Of a stretch of DNA of 64,000 bases, positions 24,750-33,162 are shown one piece after another. How positions within the stretch are numbered: position 1 is the stretch's first letter; the number at the start of each line of letters is the position of its first letter. Origin of the DNA: Nocardioides sp. InS609-2 (GTDB taxonomy: Bacteria > Actinomycetota > Actinomycetes > Propionibacteriales > Nocardioidaceae); contig NZ_CP060034.1 of assembly GCF_023208195.1 (NCBI RefSeq), positions 3,596,001-3,660,000 of the forward strand, written 5' to 3'. The position numbers and the translations under genes were made by a program. The notes under the pieces were generated by a model, which made no database searches, was not told the origin of the DNA, and was given only the letters and a program-made list of their open reading frames with translations.

Positions 24750-25918
24750 CCTCTCAGCAGCACCGCAGCAAGTCCGGCTTCGAGACGCGTGCGATCCACG
24801 CCGGCTACGAACCCGACCCGATGACCGGGGCCGTGATCCCGCCGATCTACGCCACGAGCACCTACAAACAGGACGGTGTCGGCGGCATGCGGGGCGGCTA
24901 CGAGTACAGCCGCTCCGCCAACCCGACCCGCACCGCGCTCGAAGGCGTCATAGCGGCGCTCGAGGAGGGTGAGCGCGGCTTCGCATTCGCTTCCGGCCTG
25001 GCCGCCGAGGACACCCTGATCCGTGCCCTGTGCCGGCCGGGCGACCACGTGGTCATCCCCGACGACGCGTACGGCGGCACCTACCGGCTCTTCGACAAGG
25101 TCGAGCAGGTCTGGGGCCTCGAGCACAGCCCGGCGCCGGTCTCCGACGTCGACGCGATGCGTGCGGCGATCCGGCCCGGCAAGACCAAGCTGGTGTGGGT
25201 CGAGACGCCCACCAACCCGATGCTCAACATCGGCGACATCGAGGCGCTCGCGTCGGTGGCCCACGACGCGGGTGCGCTGCTGGTCGTCGACAACACCTTC
25301 GCCTCGCCGTACCTCCAGCAGCCGCTGACTCTGGGCGCCGACATCGTCGTGCACTCGACGACGAAGTACTGCGGCGGCCACTCTGACGTCGTCGGCGGTG
25401 CGCTCGTGGTGCGCGACCTCGAGGTGGCCGAGAAGGTCGCCTTCCACCAGAACTCCATGGGCGCCGTCGCCGGCCCGTTCGACGCGTTCCTGACCCACCG
25501 CGGTCTCAAGACCCTCGGCGTCCGGATGGACCGCCACTGCGACAACGCCGAGAAGGTCGTCGAGTTCCTCACCAGTCACGACCAGGTCGCGCAGGTGATC
25601 TACCCCGGTCTCGAGGAGCACCCCGGACACGCGGTCGCGGCGAAGCAGATGAAGCGCTTCGGCGGCATCATCAGCTTCCGTGTCACCGGCGGCGAGCAGC
25701 ACGCGCTCGACGTCTGCGGCCGCGCCGAGGTCTTCACGCTGGGTGAGTCGCTGGGCGGCGTCGAGTCGCTGATCGAGCACCCGGGCCGGATGACCCACGC
25801 CTCGGTCGCCGGCACCGACCTCGAGGTGCCCGCCGACCTGATCCGGCTCAGCGTCGGCATCGAGTCGATCGACGACCTGCTGGGCGACCTGGACCGCTCA
25901 CTTGGCTCCGCTGACTGA
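24746..25918 (+). CDS. metB: Cystathionine gamma-synthase / gamma-lyase family enzyme
   Basis: PLP enzyme joining O-acyl-homoserine with cysteine (forward transsulfuration), or cleaving cystathionine; the two activities cannot be separated by sequence. 390 residues. Schiff-base lysine K207 is in HSTTKYCGGHSD. Other family marks are YEYSRSANPTR, DDAYGGTYRLF, WVETPTNPML, VDNTFASPYLQ and, at the end, ESLIEHPGRMTHAS. GTG start overlapping the Doc stop as GTGA. In mycobacteria metB follows cbs; here cbs is on the other strand 14 kb away and a TA module immediately precedes metB. No separate promoter is visible. Confidence 0.93.
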   Translation: MTSQQHRSKSGFETRAIHAGYEPDPMTGAVIPPIYATSTYKQDGVGGMRGGYEYSRSANPTRTALEGVIAALEEGERGFAFASGLAAEDTLIRALCRPGDHVVIPDDAYGGTYRLFDKVEQVWGLEHSPAPVSDVDAMRAAIRPGKTKLVWVETPTNPMLNIGDIEALASVAHDAGALLVVDNTFASPYLQQPLTLGADIVVHSTTKYCGGHSDVVGGALVVRDLEVAEKVAFHQNSMGAVAGPFDAFLTHRGLKTLGVRMDRHCDNAEKVVEFLTSHDQVAQVIYPGLEEHPGHAVAAKQMKRFGGIISFRVTGGEQHALDVCGRAEVFTLGESLGGVESLIEHPGRMTHASVAGTDLEVPADLIRLSVGIESIDDLLGDLDRSLGSAD

Positions 25919-27293
25919 CGGGGTCGTGATCTGCGTCGACTTCGGCTCGACGTTCACCAAGGCCGGGCTCGTCGACCTCGTCGAGGGCCGCATCGTCGCT
26001 GCCGCCTCGCACCCGACCACGATCGAGACCGACGTCCTCGACGGGTACGACGCGTGCCTGGCGCAGCTGGTCGAGCAGGATGCCCGGGCCGCGACGGCCG
26101 CAGTGTTGGCCTGCTCGTCCGCCGGCGGTGGCTTGCGGATCGCGGTCGTCGGCAACGAGGAGCTGGTCACCGCCGAAGCGGGCCGCCGGGTCGCGCTGAG
26201 CAGCGGGGGCAAGGTGGTCGCTGTCATCGCCGGCTCGAGTCGTCCGCCTGAGACCGGGTCCTGGCCCGGTGTGGTGCGGACGACCCAGCCCGACGTGGTG
26301 CTGCTGACCGGTGGCACCGACGGGGGCAACGCCGAGGTGCTGCTCCAGTGCGCGGCAGACCTGGTCGACTCCGGCTGGACGGGGCCGGTCGTCGTCGCCG
26401 GCAACGTCGACGCGCAGGCCGAGGTGGCCGGCATCCTCGAGGCCGCGGGAGTGCCGCACGTGCTCGCCGACAACGTGGTGCCGCGCATCGGCGTGCTGTC
26501 TCCCGACTCCGCGCGCTCCGCGATCCGCGAGGTCTTCCTCGCCCACGTCATCGGCGGGAAGCACCTGAGCAGCCGCGCCGACTTCGTCGCGATGGTCACC
26601 GGCGCGACGCCCGACGTCGTACTCACCGGTGTGGAGCTGCTGGCCCGCGGTGTCGACGAGGAGCGACCGGGTGCAGGTGACGTGGTCGTGGTCGACGTCG
26701 GCGGCGCGACCACCGACGTGCACAGCGTGGTCGAGCTCGACCCCGAGGACGCCGGACTGGCCCGCGAAGTGGTCGCGACGACTCCCGTGACGCGCACGGT
26801 CGAGGGTGACCTCGGGATGCGCTGGTCCGCCGTGACGACGGCGGCCGAGGCCGGGCTCGACGACCTCGCCGACGCTGCGGCACAGCGTCAGGCCGACCCG
26901 GGCTTCCTGCCCACCGACGACGCCGGCGCCGATGACGACGAAGCCCTGGCCCGGGCCGCGATCGGCCTGGCCCTGCGCCGGCACGCTGGCCGTAGCAAGG
27001 TCGTCGTCAGCCCCGAAGGACGCGTCGTCGAGCGCACCGGCAAGGACCTCCGCGAGGTCGACCTGATGGTGGGTTCGGGCGGCGTCCTGCGCAACGGCCG
27101 ACCGGGGGTGGCCGAGCGGGGCTTCGCCGGTTCGACCGGTGCCGACATCGACGGTGGCTGGCAGCTGCCGAGGTCGCCGCGCATCGTCGTCGACCATGAC
27201 TACGTGCTGGCGGCGGCCGGGCTGCTCGCGGGCGCGCATCCGGAGGCGGCGTACCGGCTGGTCCGCCGTCTGGCCGAGCAACCTGCTCTGTAG
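25902..27293 (+). CDS. MutL/GlmL-like ATPase (glutamate mutase accessory family)
   Basis: 463-residue ASKHA-fold ATPase of the MutL (component L) family, associated with B12-dependent aminomutases such as glutamate mutase or ornithine 4,5-aminomutase. Phosphate-1 loop DFGSTFTKA lies near the N-terminus, DVGGATTDVHS in the second half, and VGSGGVLRNG near the C-terminus. No mutase gene is in the window. The TTG start at 25902 overlaps metB by 17 bases; GTG at 25926, just before CVDFGST, is an alternative. A B12-linked maintenance role would fit the cobalamin cluster downstream, but this is inference. Confidence 0.82.
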   Translation: MAPLTDGVVICVDFGSTFTKAGLVDLVEGRIVAAASHPTTIETDVLDGYDACLAQLVEQDARAATAAVLACSSAGGGLRIAVVGNEELVTAEAGRRVALSSGGKVVAVIAGSSRPPETGSWPGVVRTTQPDVVLLTGGTDGGNAEVLLQCAADLVDSGWTGPVVVAGNVDAQAEVAGILEAAGVPHVLADNVVPRIGVLSPDSARSAIREVFLAHVIGGKHLSSRADFVAMVTGATPDVVLTGVELLARGVDEERPGAGDVVVVDVGGATTDVHSVVELDPEDAGLAREVVATTPVTRTVEGDLGMRWSAVTTAAEAGLDDLADAAAQRQADPGFLPTDDAGADDDEALARAAIGLALRRHAGRSKVVVSPEGRVVERTGKDLREVDLMVGSGGVLRNGRPGVAERGFAGSTGADIDGGWQLPRSPRIVVDHDYVLAAAGLLAGAHPEAAYRLVRRLAEQPAL

Positions 27294-27302
27294 CCTGTCG
27301 AG

Positions 27303-28649
27303 GTGACCAACGAGGAACCCAGGTTCCGCCTTCCGGGACGCTCTCCACGCGCGATGCGATCCGACGACGAGGACGCCCGGCTCGCCGACCGCATCACGCA
27401 GCAGCTCGCGTCACAGTGGGCATTGATCCGGTCTGAGCGCCGCGCGGAGCCGGCGCCTCTCGCCACAGGCCCCTCGAACTTCCGCCGGGCGGAGGTGCCG
27501 TGGGGCCTCGACCTCGCAGCGGCGTGGGGTTGGCGATTCCTCGTGATCGCCGTCGCGGGCTACGTCATCGCCCGCACAATTGCCTTCTTCGGCCTTGTCA
27601 CCCTGCCGCTGGCCGTGGCGCTCCTGATCGCGGCGCTGGTCTCGCCGGTCGTCCGCGGTCTGGTCTCGATCGGTCTGCCACGGGGCCTCGCCAGCCTGCT
27701 CGTCGTCATCAGTGGCATCGCCCTGGTCGGGTTCCTGCTGAGCGTCGCCGGGCAACAAGTCGCCAGCGGCGCCTCCGACCTCGCCGACCAGGTCGTCCGG
27801 GGGCTCGACGAGATCAAGGACTGGCTGCGCACCGGTCCGCTGCACGCCTCCGACAGCCAGATCAACGACTACATCGACCAGGCCCAGAAGGCCATCACCG
27901 AGCGCAGCAGCGACGGCGAGCTCGTCGGCCAGCTCACTGAGTTCGGCGCCGCGCTGAGTCACGTCGCCGCAGCCTTCTTCATCATCTTGTTCTCCAGCTA
28001 CTTCTTCCTCGCCGACGGCGACCGCATCTGGGGCTGGCTCGTGCGGCTGGCGCCTCGGGCGGCCCGCGAGTCCATCGACGGGTCGGGCCGGGTGGCCTGG
28101 ATCTCGCTGACCCAGTTCGTGCGGGCCACCGTCATCGTGGCGTTCACCGACGCGATGGGTGTCGCGATCGTCGCCGCCGTGCTTGGCCTTCCGTTCGTGC
28201 TCGCCATCGGCGTGCTGGTCTTCCTCGGCGCGTTCGTCCCGATGATCGGTGCCACGGTCGCCGGCACCGTCGCGGTCCTCGTCGCGCTCGTCGACCAGGG
28301 CCCGTTCACCGCGCTGCTGATGCTGGGCGGCGTGATCGTGGTCCAGCAGTTCGAGGGACACGTCCTGCAGCCCTTCCTGATGGGCCACTTCGTCTCGCTG
28401 CACCCACTGGGCGTCATCGTGGCGATCGGGTGTGGCGTCCTGACGGCCGGCGTTGCCGGTGCCCTGATCGCGGTGCCCCTCGCTGCGGCCGTCAATGCCG
28501 TTGTGCAACATCTGGCGCAGCGTCCTCCGGACGAGCCCGACCCCGAGGACATACCCCCGCTCGCCGACGATCCGGGGGAGACCGACGACATCGACATCAA
28601 CGACGACGAGCACGGAGAGGAGGTCGACAGTGACCCAGCACCGCGCTGA
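27303..28649 (+). CDS. AI-2E family (PerM-like) membrane transporter
   Basis: 448-residue integral membrane protein. A 75-residue hydrophilic N-terminus precedes about seven to eight helices. The late region VLVFLGAFVPMIGATVAG and GHVLQPFLMGHFVSLHPL are diagnostic of the AI-2E/PerM family. Function is unclear; some members export AI-2 or exchange Na+/H+. The C-terminal 40 residues are very acidic and cytoplasmic. GTG start at 27303, 9 bases after the MutL-like gene. Its last 20 bases overlap the start of ilvA, so the two are coupled. Confidence 0.88.
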   Translation: MTNEEPRFRLPGRSPRAMRSDDEDARLADRITQQLASQWALIRSERRAEPAPLATGPSNFRRAEVPWGLDLAAAWGWRFLVIAVAGYVIARTIAFFGLVTLPLAVALLIAALVSPVVRGLVSIGLPRGLASLLVVISGIALVGFLLSVAGQQVASGASDLADQVVRGLDEIKDWLRTGPLHASDSQINDYIDQAQKAITERSSDGELVGQLTEFGAALSHVAAAFFIILFSSYFFLADGDRIWGWLVRLAPRAARESIDGSGRVAWISLTQFVRATVIVAFTDAMGVAIVAAVLGLPFVLAIGVLVFLGAFVPMIGATVAGTVAVLVALVDQGPFTALLMLGGVIVVQQFEGHVLQPFLMGHFVSLHPLGVIVAIGCGVLTAGVAGALIAVPLAAAVNAVVQHLAQRPPDEPDPEDIPPLADDPGETDDIDINDDEHGEEVDSDPAPR

Positions 28650-29859
28650 CCCGACTGCCGAGTGCACCCTGGCCGACATCGAGGCAGCTCGTACGACGAT
28701 CGCCGGGACCGCCATCTTGACGCCGATGGAGGAGTCCCGCTGGCTGTCGGCGCTGGCCGGCGGTCGCGTCGACCTCAAGTGCGAGAACCTCCAGCGCACC
28801 GGCTCGTTCAAGATCCGCGGCGCCTACGTGCGTATCTCGCGCCTCACCGCCGAGGAGCGCGCGTACGGCGTGGTCGCCGCATCGGCCGGCAACCATGCGC
28901 AGGGCGTCGCGCTCGCCGCGACGAGCCTGGGCATCAAGAGCACCGTCTTCATGCCTGAGGGGGCGCCGATCCCCAAGGAGAAGGCGACCCGTGCCTACGG
29001 CGCGGACGTGGTGTTCCACGGGCGTTACCTCGAGGACGCACTGGTCGCGGCCCGGGCGTTTGCCGCCGAGACCGGCGCCACCTTGATCCACCCGTTCGAC
29101 CACGTCGACATCGTGGCCGGTCAGGGCACGGCGGGGCTGGAGATCCTGGAGCAGTCGCCCGATGTGCGCACGGTGCTGGTGCCGACCGGTGGTGGCGGAC
29201 TACTGGCCGGCGTCGCCATCGCGATCAAGGCCAAGCGGCCCGACGTGACGGTCATCGGCGTGCAGGCCGAGGGTGCCGCGGCGTTCCCCGACTCCCTGCG
29301 CACAGGCGCTCCGGTTCCGCTCCCGTCGATGAAGACGATGGCCGACGGCATCGCCGTTGGCTGCCCGGGCGAGATCACGTTCGCCGCCGTTCGTGACCAC
29401 GTCGACGAGATCGTCACCGTCTCCGAGGAGTCGCTCTCGCGGGCGCTCCTGGCGCTGGTCGAGCGCGCCAAGATGGTGGTCGAGCCCGCCGGCGCCGCTG
29501 CTGTGGCCGCCATGCTGGACGACCCGACCCGCTGGACGACCCCGACGGTCGCTGTACTCTCCGGCGGCAACATCGACCCGTTGCTGCTCGGCAAGGTGAT
29601 CCGGCACGGCCTCGCCAGCGCCGGCCGCTACCTCTACCTGCGCGTCGTCATCCCCGACGTCCCCGGCGGGCTGGCCAGCCTGTTGACCCAGGTCAGCGAA
29701 TCCGGCGCCAACGTGCTCGAGGTCGCGCACGAGCGCATCTCGCCGACGCTGAGCCTCGACGAGGTCGAGGTCAGCCTCCAACTCGAGACGCGCGGCGAGC
29801 CGCACGCCGAGGCCGTCAGGTCCCGGCTGCGCGAGCGCGGCTACCGCGTCTACGAGTAG
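28630..29859 (+). CDS. ilvA: Threonine ammonia-lyase with ACT-like C-terminus
   Basis: Deaminates threonine to 2-oxobutanoate, feeding isoleucine synthesis. 409 residues. PLP lysine K61 in TGSFKIRGAY; SAGNHAQG and the PLP phosphate-binding VPTGGGGL follow. A C-terminal ACT-type domain (about 330-409) has SESGANVLEVAHER. The short form (about 400 residues, one ACT) is the catabolic/biosynthetic type common in actinobacteria. The GTG at 28630 has GGAGG 8 nt upstream. It lies downstream of metB, whose gamma-lyase activity would also give 2-oxobutanoate. Its end faces greA. Confidence 0.93.
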   Translation: MTQHRADPTAECTLADIEAARTTIAGTAILTPMEESRWLSALAGGRVDLKCENLQRTGSFKIRGAYVRISRLTAEERAYGVVAASAGNHAQGVALAATSLGIKSTVFMPEGAPIPKEKATRAYGADVVFHGRYLEDALVAARAFAAETGATLIHPFDHVDIVAGQGTAGLEILEQSPDVRTVLVPTGGGGLLAGVAIAIKAKRPDVTVIGVQAEGAAAFPDSLRTGAPVPLPSMKTMADGIAVGCPGEITFAAVRDHVDEIVTVSEESLSRALLALVERAKMVVEPAGAAAVAAMLDDPTRWTTPTVAVLSGGNIDPLLLGKVIRHGLASAGRYLYLRVVIPDVPGGLASLLTQVSESGANVLEVAHERISPTLSLDEVEVSLQLETRGEPHAEAVRSRLRERGYRVYE

Positions 29860-29892
29860 ACCTGACGGCAGGGGCTGTTCCGGGGGACTGTG

Positions 29893-29906
29893 AGGCGCGC
29901 GCGCCT
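29893..29906. repeat. 14-bp perfect palindrome AGGCGCGCGCGCCT
   Basis: A CG-rich palindrome lies 34 bases after the ilvA stop and 12 bases before a longer hairpin. It may be part of the same terminator region or a protein site. Confidence 0.4.
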
Positions 29907-29917
29907 ACAGCTCGGGT

Positions 29918-29957
29918 CTCGGAGTCAAGAGTTCCCCGCGGCGCTCTTGACTCCGAG
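29918..29957. terminator. Perfect 14-bp inverted repeat between convergent ilvA and greA
   Basis: CTCGGAGTCAAGAG pairs perfectly with CTCTTGACTCCGAG across a 12-nt loop. It sits between the ilvA stop (29859) and the greA stop (29983), the expected place for a bidirectional terminator. No T-run follows on either side. Confidence 0.65.
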
Positions 29958-29982
29958 CCTCTCCCGACCTGCTTGAGGTGGC

Positions 29983-30480
29983 TCAGCCCTGATAAGGCTT
30001 GGCGTTGACGATCTCGACCTTCATCGACTTGCCATTGGGAGCGGTGTACTTGATGACGTCGCCCTTCTTGGCGCCCAGGATCGCAGCACCGAGCGGCGAC
30101 TGCGGGGAGAACGTCGGGATCGTGTCGTCCTCGATCTCGCGGGCGCCGAGCAGGAACGTCTCGGTCTCGTCGTCGCCGACGAAGCGGTAGGTCACGACCA
30201 TGCCGGGCTCGACGATGCCGTCGTCGGGCGGGGTCTCGCCCACCTCGGCGCGCCGGAGCATGTCCTCGAGCTGACGGATGCGGGCCTCCTGCTTGCCCTG
30301 CTCGTCCTTGGCCGCGTGGTAGCCGCCGTTCTCCTTGAGGTCACCCTCGTCGCGCGCCGCGCTGATGCGGTCGATGATCTCCTGGCGCTGAGGGCCCTTG
30401 AGGTCTTCCAGCTCGGCCACGAGCTTGTCGTGGGCGTCCTGGGTCAGCCAGATGGTCGCCTGTTCGGTCGACTGGGTCAT
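29983..30480 (-). CDS. greA: Transcription elongation factor GreA
   Basis: Stimulates transcript cleavage by RNA polymerase backtracked at pauses. 165 residues: an N-terminal antiparallel coiled coil (about 12-80) with the tip acidic pair in the ARDEGDLKENGGYHAAKDEQ region, then the C-terminal FKBP-like domain (IPTFSPQSPLGAAILGAKKGDVI). The ATG at 30480 has AGGAG upstream. It is downstream of a DUF4307 gene on the same strand, as in mycobacteria. A hairpin with a T-run lies between the two genes, so greA may have an attenuated leader or its own promoter. Confidence 0.95.
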   Translation of the reverse strand: MTQSTEQATIWLTQDAHDKLVAELEDLKGPQRQEIIDRISAARDEGDLKENGGYHAAKDEQGKQEARIRQLEDMLRRAEVGETPPDDGIVEPGMVVTYRFVGDDETETFLLGAREIEDDTIPTFSPQSPLGAAILGAKKGDVIKYTAPNGKSMKVEIVNAKPYQG

Positions 30481-30504
30481 GGGTTCACTCCTGTGGGACA
30501 AAGC

Positions 30505-30570
30505 AAAAACCCGCCGGGCTCCGACGTGGGCTCCGGGAGCGCACGCGTGCGATGAGCGGCCCTAGCGGGT
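30505..30570 (-). promoter_or_regulatory. Hairpin with U-run in the greA leader, possible attenuator or terminator
   Basis: On the minus strand, ACCCGC followed by TA and GGGC pairs with GCCC and GCGGGT. It encloses a structured loop of about 40 nt and is followed by TTTTTG. It lies 25-90 bases upstream of the greA ATG. It could terminate the DUF4307 transcript or attenuate greA. The E. coli greA leader (GraL) is regulated in this way, but the sequences are unrelated. Confidence 0.45.
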
Positions 30571-30622
30571 GGAACTGGGACTACCGGACCAGTTTAGCAA
30601 CGGGCCCGTCAAATCGTCCCGT

Positions 30623-31018
30623 TCAGCGTGGACGGGGCTGGCCGGGGGCCGTGCACCCGATGTTCTCGATGCTCGTCGCCTCGCGTTCGGTGCGTACGGC
30701 GACCGAGTTGCGGCCGTTGACCGGCTCGAACGTGAGCTCACCGACCGTGGTGTGGTCGGCCGAGTAGGCGCGCACCGTGCACGACGCGTCGACCGCGTCA
30801 TCCACGGAGACATCGATCTCGGCCGTCGTCTCGTGCGTGGAGACGACGGAGAAGCCGACCAGCTCGCTGCGCACGTCGGGGGTGACGTGGAACCACGCCG
30901 TCCAGCCCAGCCAGCCGAGGCACACCGCAGCCACGCATACGACCGCGATCACGACCAGCCGGCGGCGACCGGCCGTCGGCGCGCCGTACCGATCGGCGAG
31001 CTCGGTCTCGGACGTCAT
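30623..31018 (-). CDS. DUF4307 membrane-anchored protein
   Basis: 131-residue protein with one membrane helix (about 20-43) and an extracytoplasmic beta-rich domain (conserved W near the helix, then FSVVSTHETTAEIDVSV and the C-terminal cysteine in IENIGCT). It matches the DUF4307 protein that lies between greA and mca in mycobacteria (Rv1081c). Function unknown. ATG at 31018. It diverges from the aldo/keto reductase gene across 71 bases, which must hold two promoters. Confidence 0.85.
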   Translation of the reverse strand: MTSETELADRYGAPTAGRRRLVVIAVVCVAAVCLGWLGWTAWFHVTPDVRSELVGFSVVSTHETTAEIDVSVDDAVDASCTVRAYSADHTTVGELTFEPVNGRNSVAVRTEREATSIENIGCTAPGQPRPR

Positions 31019-31089
31019 GCGGTCAAGCGTGCCACCCACGCCCCTGGCCACGGCGCGCGGGTGATGGGCCAACGCGTAGCGTCTCGGGC

Positions 31090-31974
31090 ATGCAGACACG
31101 AACCATCGGAAACGACACCGTCGGCCGCGTCGACGTCGGCGCGATCGGCCTCGGCCTGATGACCTTCGACCAGAGCGGCACCCAGCCGCGCGAGCAGCTC
31201 GCCGACACGGTCCGCGCCGCGCTCGACGCCGGGGTGACGCTGTTCGACAGCGCGGACGCCTACGGTCCGGGCGAGGAGCTCGGGGCCGACGCGCAGGGCG
31301 CCAACGAGACGCTCATCGCCTCCCTGCTCGACGAGCTCGGCGTGCGTGACCAGGTCTTCCTGGCCACCAAGGGGGGCCACGTGCGCACCGAGGGCGGCGG
31401 CTGGGCGCTCGACAGCTCGCCCCCTCGCCTGCGCGCCGCCGTGGACGCCAGCCTCGGTCGCCTCGGCGTCGAGCAGATCTCGCTCTGGCAGCACCACCGG
31501 CCCGACCCGGAGATCGACTACGCCGACGTCATCGGCACGCTCGCCGAGATCGCCGAGTCCGGCAAGGTGCGGATGGTGGGGCTCTCCAACGCCGACCCCG
31601 ACCAGATCCGGCTGGCCCACACGGTCCTCGGCGACAAGCTGGTTTCGGTGCAGAACCAGTTCTCCCCGGCCTTCCGCAGCAGCCGCCCCGAGATCGACGT
31701 GTGCGAGGAGCTCGGCCTGGCCTTCTTGCCCTGGAGCCCGCTCGGCGGCCTGTCGGACGCCAAGGAGCTGGCCGACAAGCACCCGGGCTTCGCCGAGGTC
31801 GCCGCCGCCCACTCAGTCAGCGCCCAGCAGGTCAGCCTGGCCTGGGAGCTCGCCCAGTCACCCGTGGTCATCCCCATCCCCGGTGCGAAGCGGCCGCAGT
31901 CGATCACCGACTCCGCGGCAGCCGCGCACCTCGCCCTCAGCGCCGACGAGCTGGCGCTGCTCGACCGGGAGTGA
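31090..31974 (+). CDS. Aldo/keto reductase
   Basis: NADPH-dependent oxidoreductase of the AKR superfamily, 294 residues with a TIM barrel. The tetrad is recognisable: Asp in FDSADAYG, Tyr in the same phrase, Lys in LATKGG and His in WQHHRPD. The C-terminal IPIPGAKRPQS is the NADPH-binding region. Substrate cannot be assigned. It lies 45 bases upstream of mca on the same strand. The two could be cotranscribed, since there is no hairpin between them. Confidence 0.9.
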   Translation: MQTRTIGNDTVGRVDVGAIGLGLMTFDQSGTQPREQLADTVRAALDAGVTLFDSADAYGPGEELGADAQGANETLIASLLDELGVRDQVFLATKGGHVRTEGGGWALDSSPPRLRAAVDASLGRLGVEQISLWQHHRPDPEIDYADVIGTLAEIAESGKVRMVGLSNADPDQIRLAHTVLGDKLVSVQNQFSPAFRSSRPEIDVCEELGLAFLPWSPLGGLSDAKELADKHPGFAEVAAAHSVSAQQVSLAWELAQSPVVIPIPGAKRPQSITDSAAAAHLALSADELALLDRE

Positions 31975-32019
31975 CCAGCAGGCGTCGGGGGCACGAGCGG
32001 CGGGACCTAGACTCGGGTC

Positions 32020-32901
32020 ATGCCTGATCGCCCCTCCGGCCTCCGCCTGATGCACGTGCACGCCCACCCCGACGACGAGTCGAGCAAGGGGGCCGCGTCG
32101 ACCGCGATGTATGTCGCCCAGGGCGTCGACGTCCACGTCGTGACGTGCACGGGTGGCGAGCGCGGCTCGATCCTCAACCCGAAGATGGACCGCCCCGACA
32201 TCCTGGCCAACATCACCGAGGTGCGCCGCCAGGAGATGGAGCGGGCCCGCGACATCCTCGGCGTCCGCCAGGACTGGCTCGGCTTCGTCGACTCCGGCTG
32301 GCCCGAGGGGGACCCGCTGCCGCCGCTGCCCGAGGGGTGCTTCGGGCTGGTGCCGGTGGAGGAGGCGGCCGAGCCGCTGGTCCGGCTTATCCGCGAGTTC
32401 CGCCCGCACGTCATGACGACGTACGACGAGAACGGTGGCTACCCGCACCCCGACCACATCGCGTGCCACCTGGTGTCGGTCGCGGCGTTCGACGCAGCCG
32501 GCGACCCGGAGCGCTATCCCGACGCCGGTGAGCCGTGGCAGCCGCTGAAGCTCTACTACCACCACGGCCACAACCGCCCGAAGATCCAGGCGCTGCACGA
32601 CGCGATGATCGAGCACGACCTGGAGTCGCCGTGGGCCGAGCGCCTCGCGGAGTGGGAGCCCGACCCGGAGCGCGACGCCCGCGTCACCACACAGGTGGTC
32701 TGCTCCGACTGGTTCGGAGTGCGTGACCAGGCGCTGCTGGCGCACGCCACCCAGATCGACCCCGACGGCTTCTGGTTCGCCATCCCGCGCGAGATCCAGG
32801 AGAAGGTCTGGCCGACCGAGGACTACGAGCTCGTGGTGAGCCACGTCGCTTCCGAGACACCGGAGGACGACCTGTTCACCGGCATCACCGACCCCGCCTG
32901 A
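32020..32901 (+). CDS. mca: Mycothiol S-conjugate amidase Mca
   Basis: Zinc hydrolase that cleaves mycothiol S-conjugates for detoxification. 293 residues. Zinc motif AHPDDE (15-20, with H16 and D19) and the third ligand in YPHPDH at about 146-151. The extended C-terminus with [15 protein letters not shown] separates Mca from the deacetylase MshB. It lies beside the small membrane protein and greA/DUF4307, the mycobacterial order Rv1080c-Rv1083. Its presence marks a mycothiol-producing actinobacterium. Confidence 0.93.
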   Translation: MPDRPSGLRLMHVHAHPDDESSKGAASTAMYVAQGVDVHVVTCTGGERGSILNPKMDRPDILANITEVRRQEMERARDILGVRQDWLGFVDSGWPEGDPLPPLPEGCFGLVPVEEAAEPLVRLIREFRPHVMTTYDENGGYPHPDHIACHLVSVAAFDAAGDPERYPDAGEPWQPLKLYYHHGHNRPKIQALHDAMIEHDLESPWAERLAEWEPDPERDARVTTQVVCSDWFGVRDQALLAHATQIDPDGFWFAIPREIQEKVWPTEDYELVVSHVASETPEDDLFTGITDPA

Positions 32902-32913
32902 GAGGCTGGTCCC

Positions 32914-33162
32914 ATGTTCGTCCTGCTGATGACCACGCTGTCCTTCACCGACAAGGCGCCCGAGGACGCGGACGTCAAGGCCGGCTGGACCGCGCTCATC
33001 GTCTTTCTGCTGCTCATCGCCGCCGTCGTGGTGCTCTCGTTCAGCCTCGTCAAGCAGCTGCGCAAGGCGCAGGCCGCCAAGGACTCGGGTGTGTACGGGG
33101 ACGAGCCGGTCGACGACTCTGTTGACAACGGGGCCGACAACGGGGCCGACGACCAGCGCTGA
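32914..33162 (+). CDS. Small single-helix membrane protein
   Basis: 82 residues: one membrane helix (about 24-46, WTALIVFLLLIAAVVVLSF), a short basic segment (KQLRKAQAAK), and an acidic C-terminal tail with an Asp-Asn-Gly-Ala repeat. It occupies the place of the small protein after mca in mycobacteria (Rv1083). Function unknown. It starts 12 bases after the mca stop, so the two are cotranscribed. A Met six codons in is an alternative start. Its stop abuts the stop of the convergent permease gene. Confidence 0.75.
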   Translation: MFVLLMTTLSFTDKAPEDADVKAGWTALIVFLLLIAAVVVLSFSLVKQLRKAQAAKDSGVYGDEPVDDSVDNGADNGADDQR

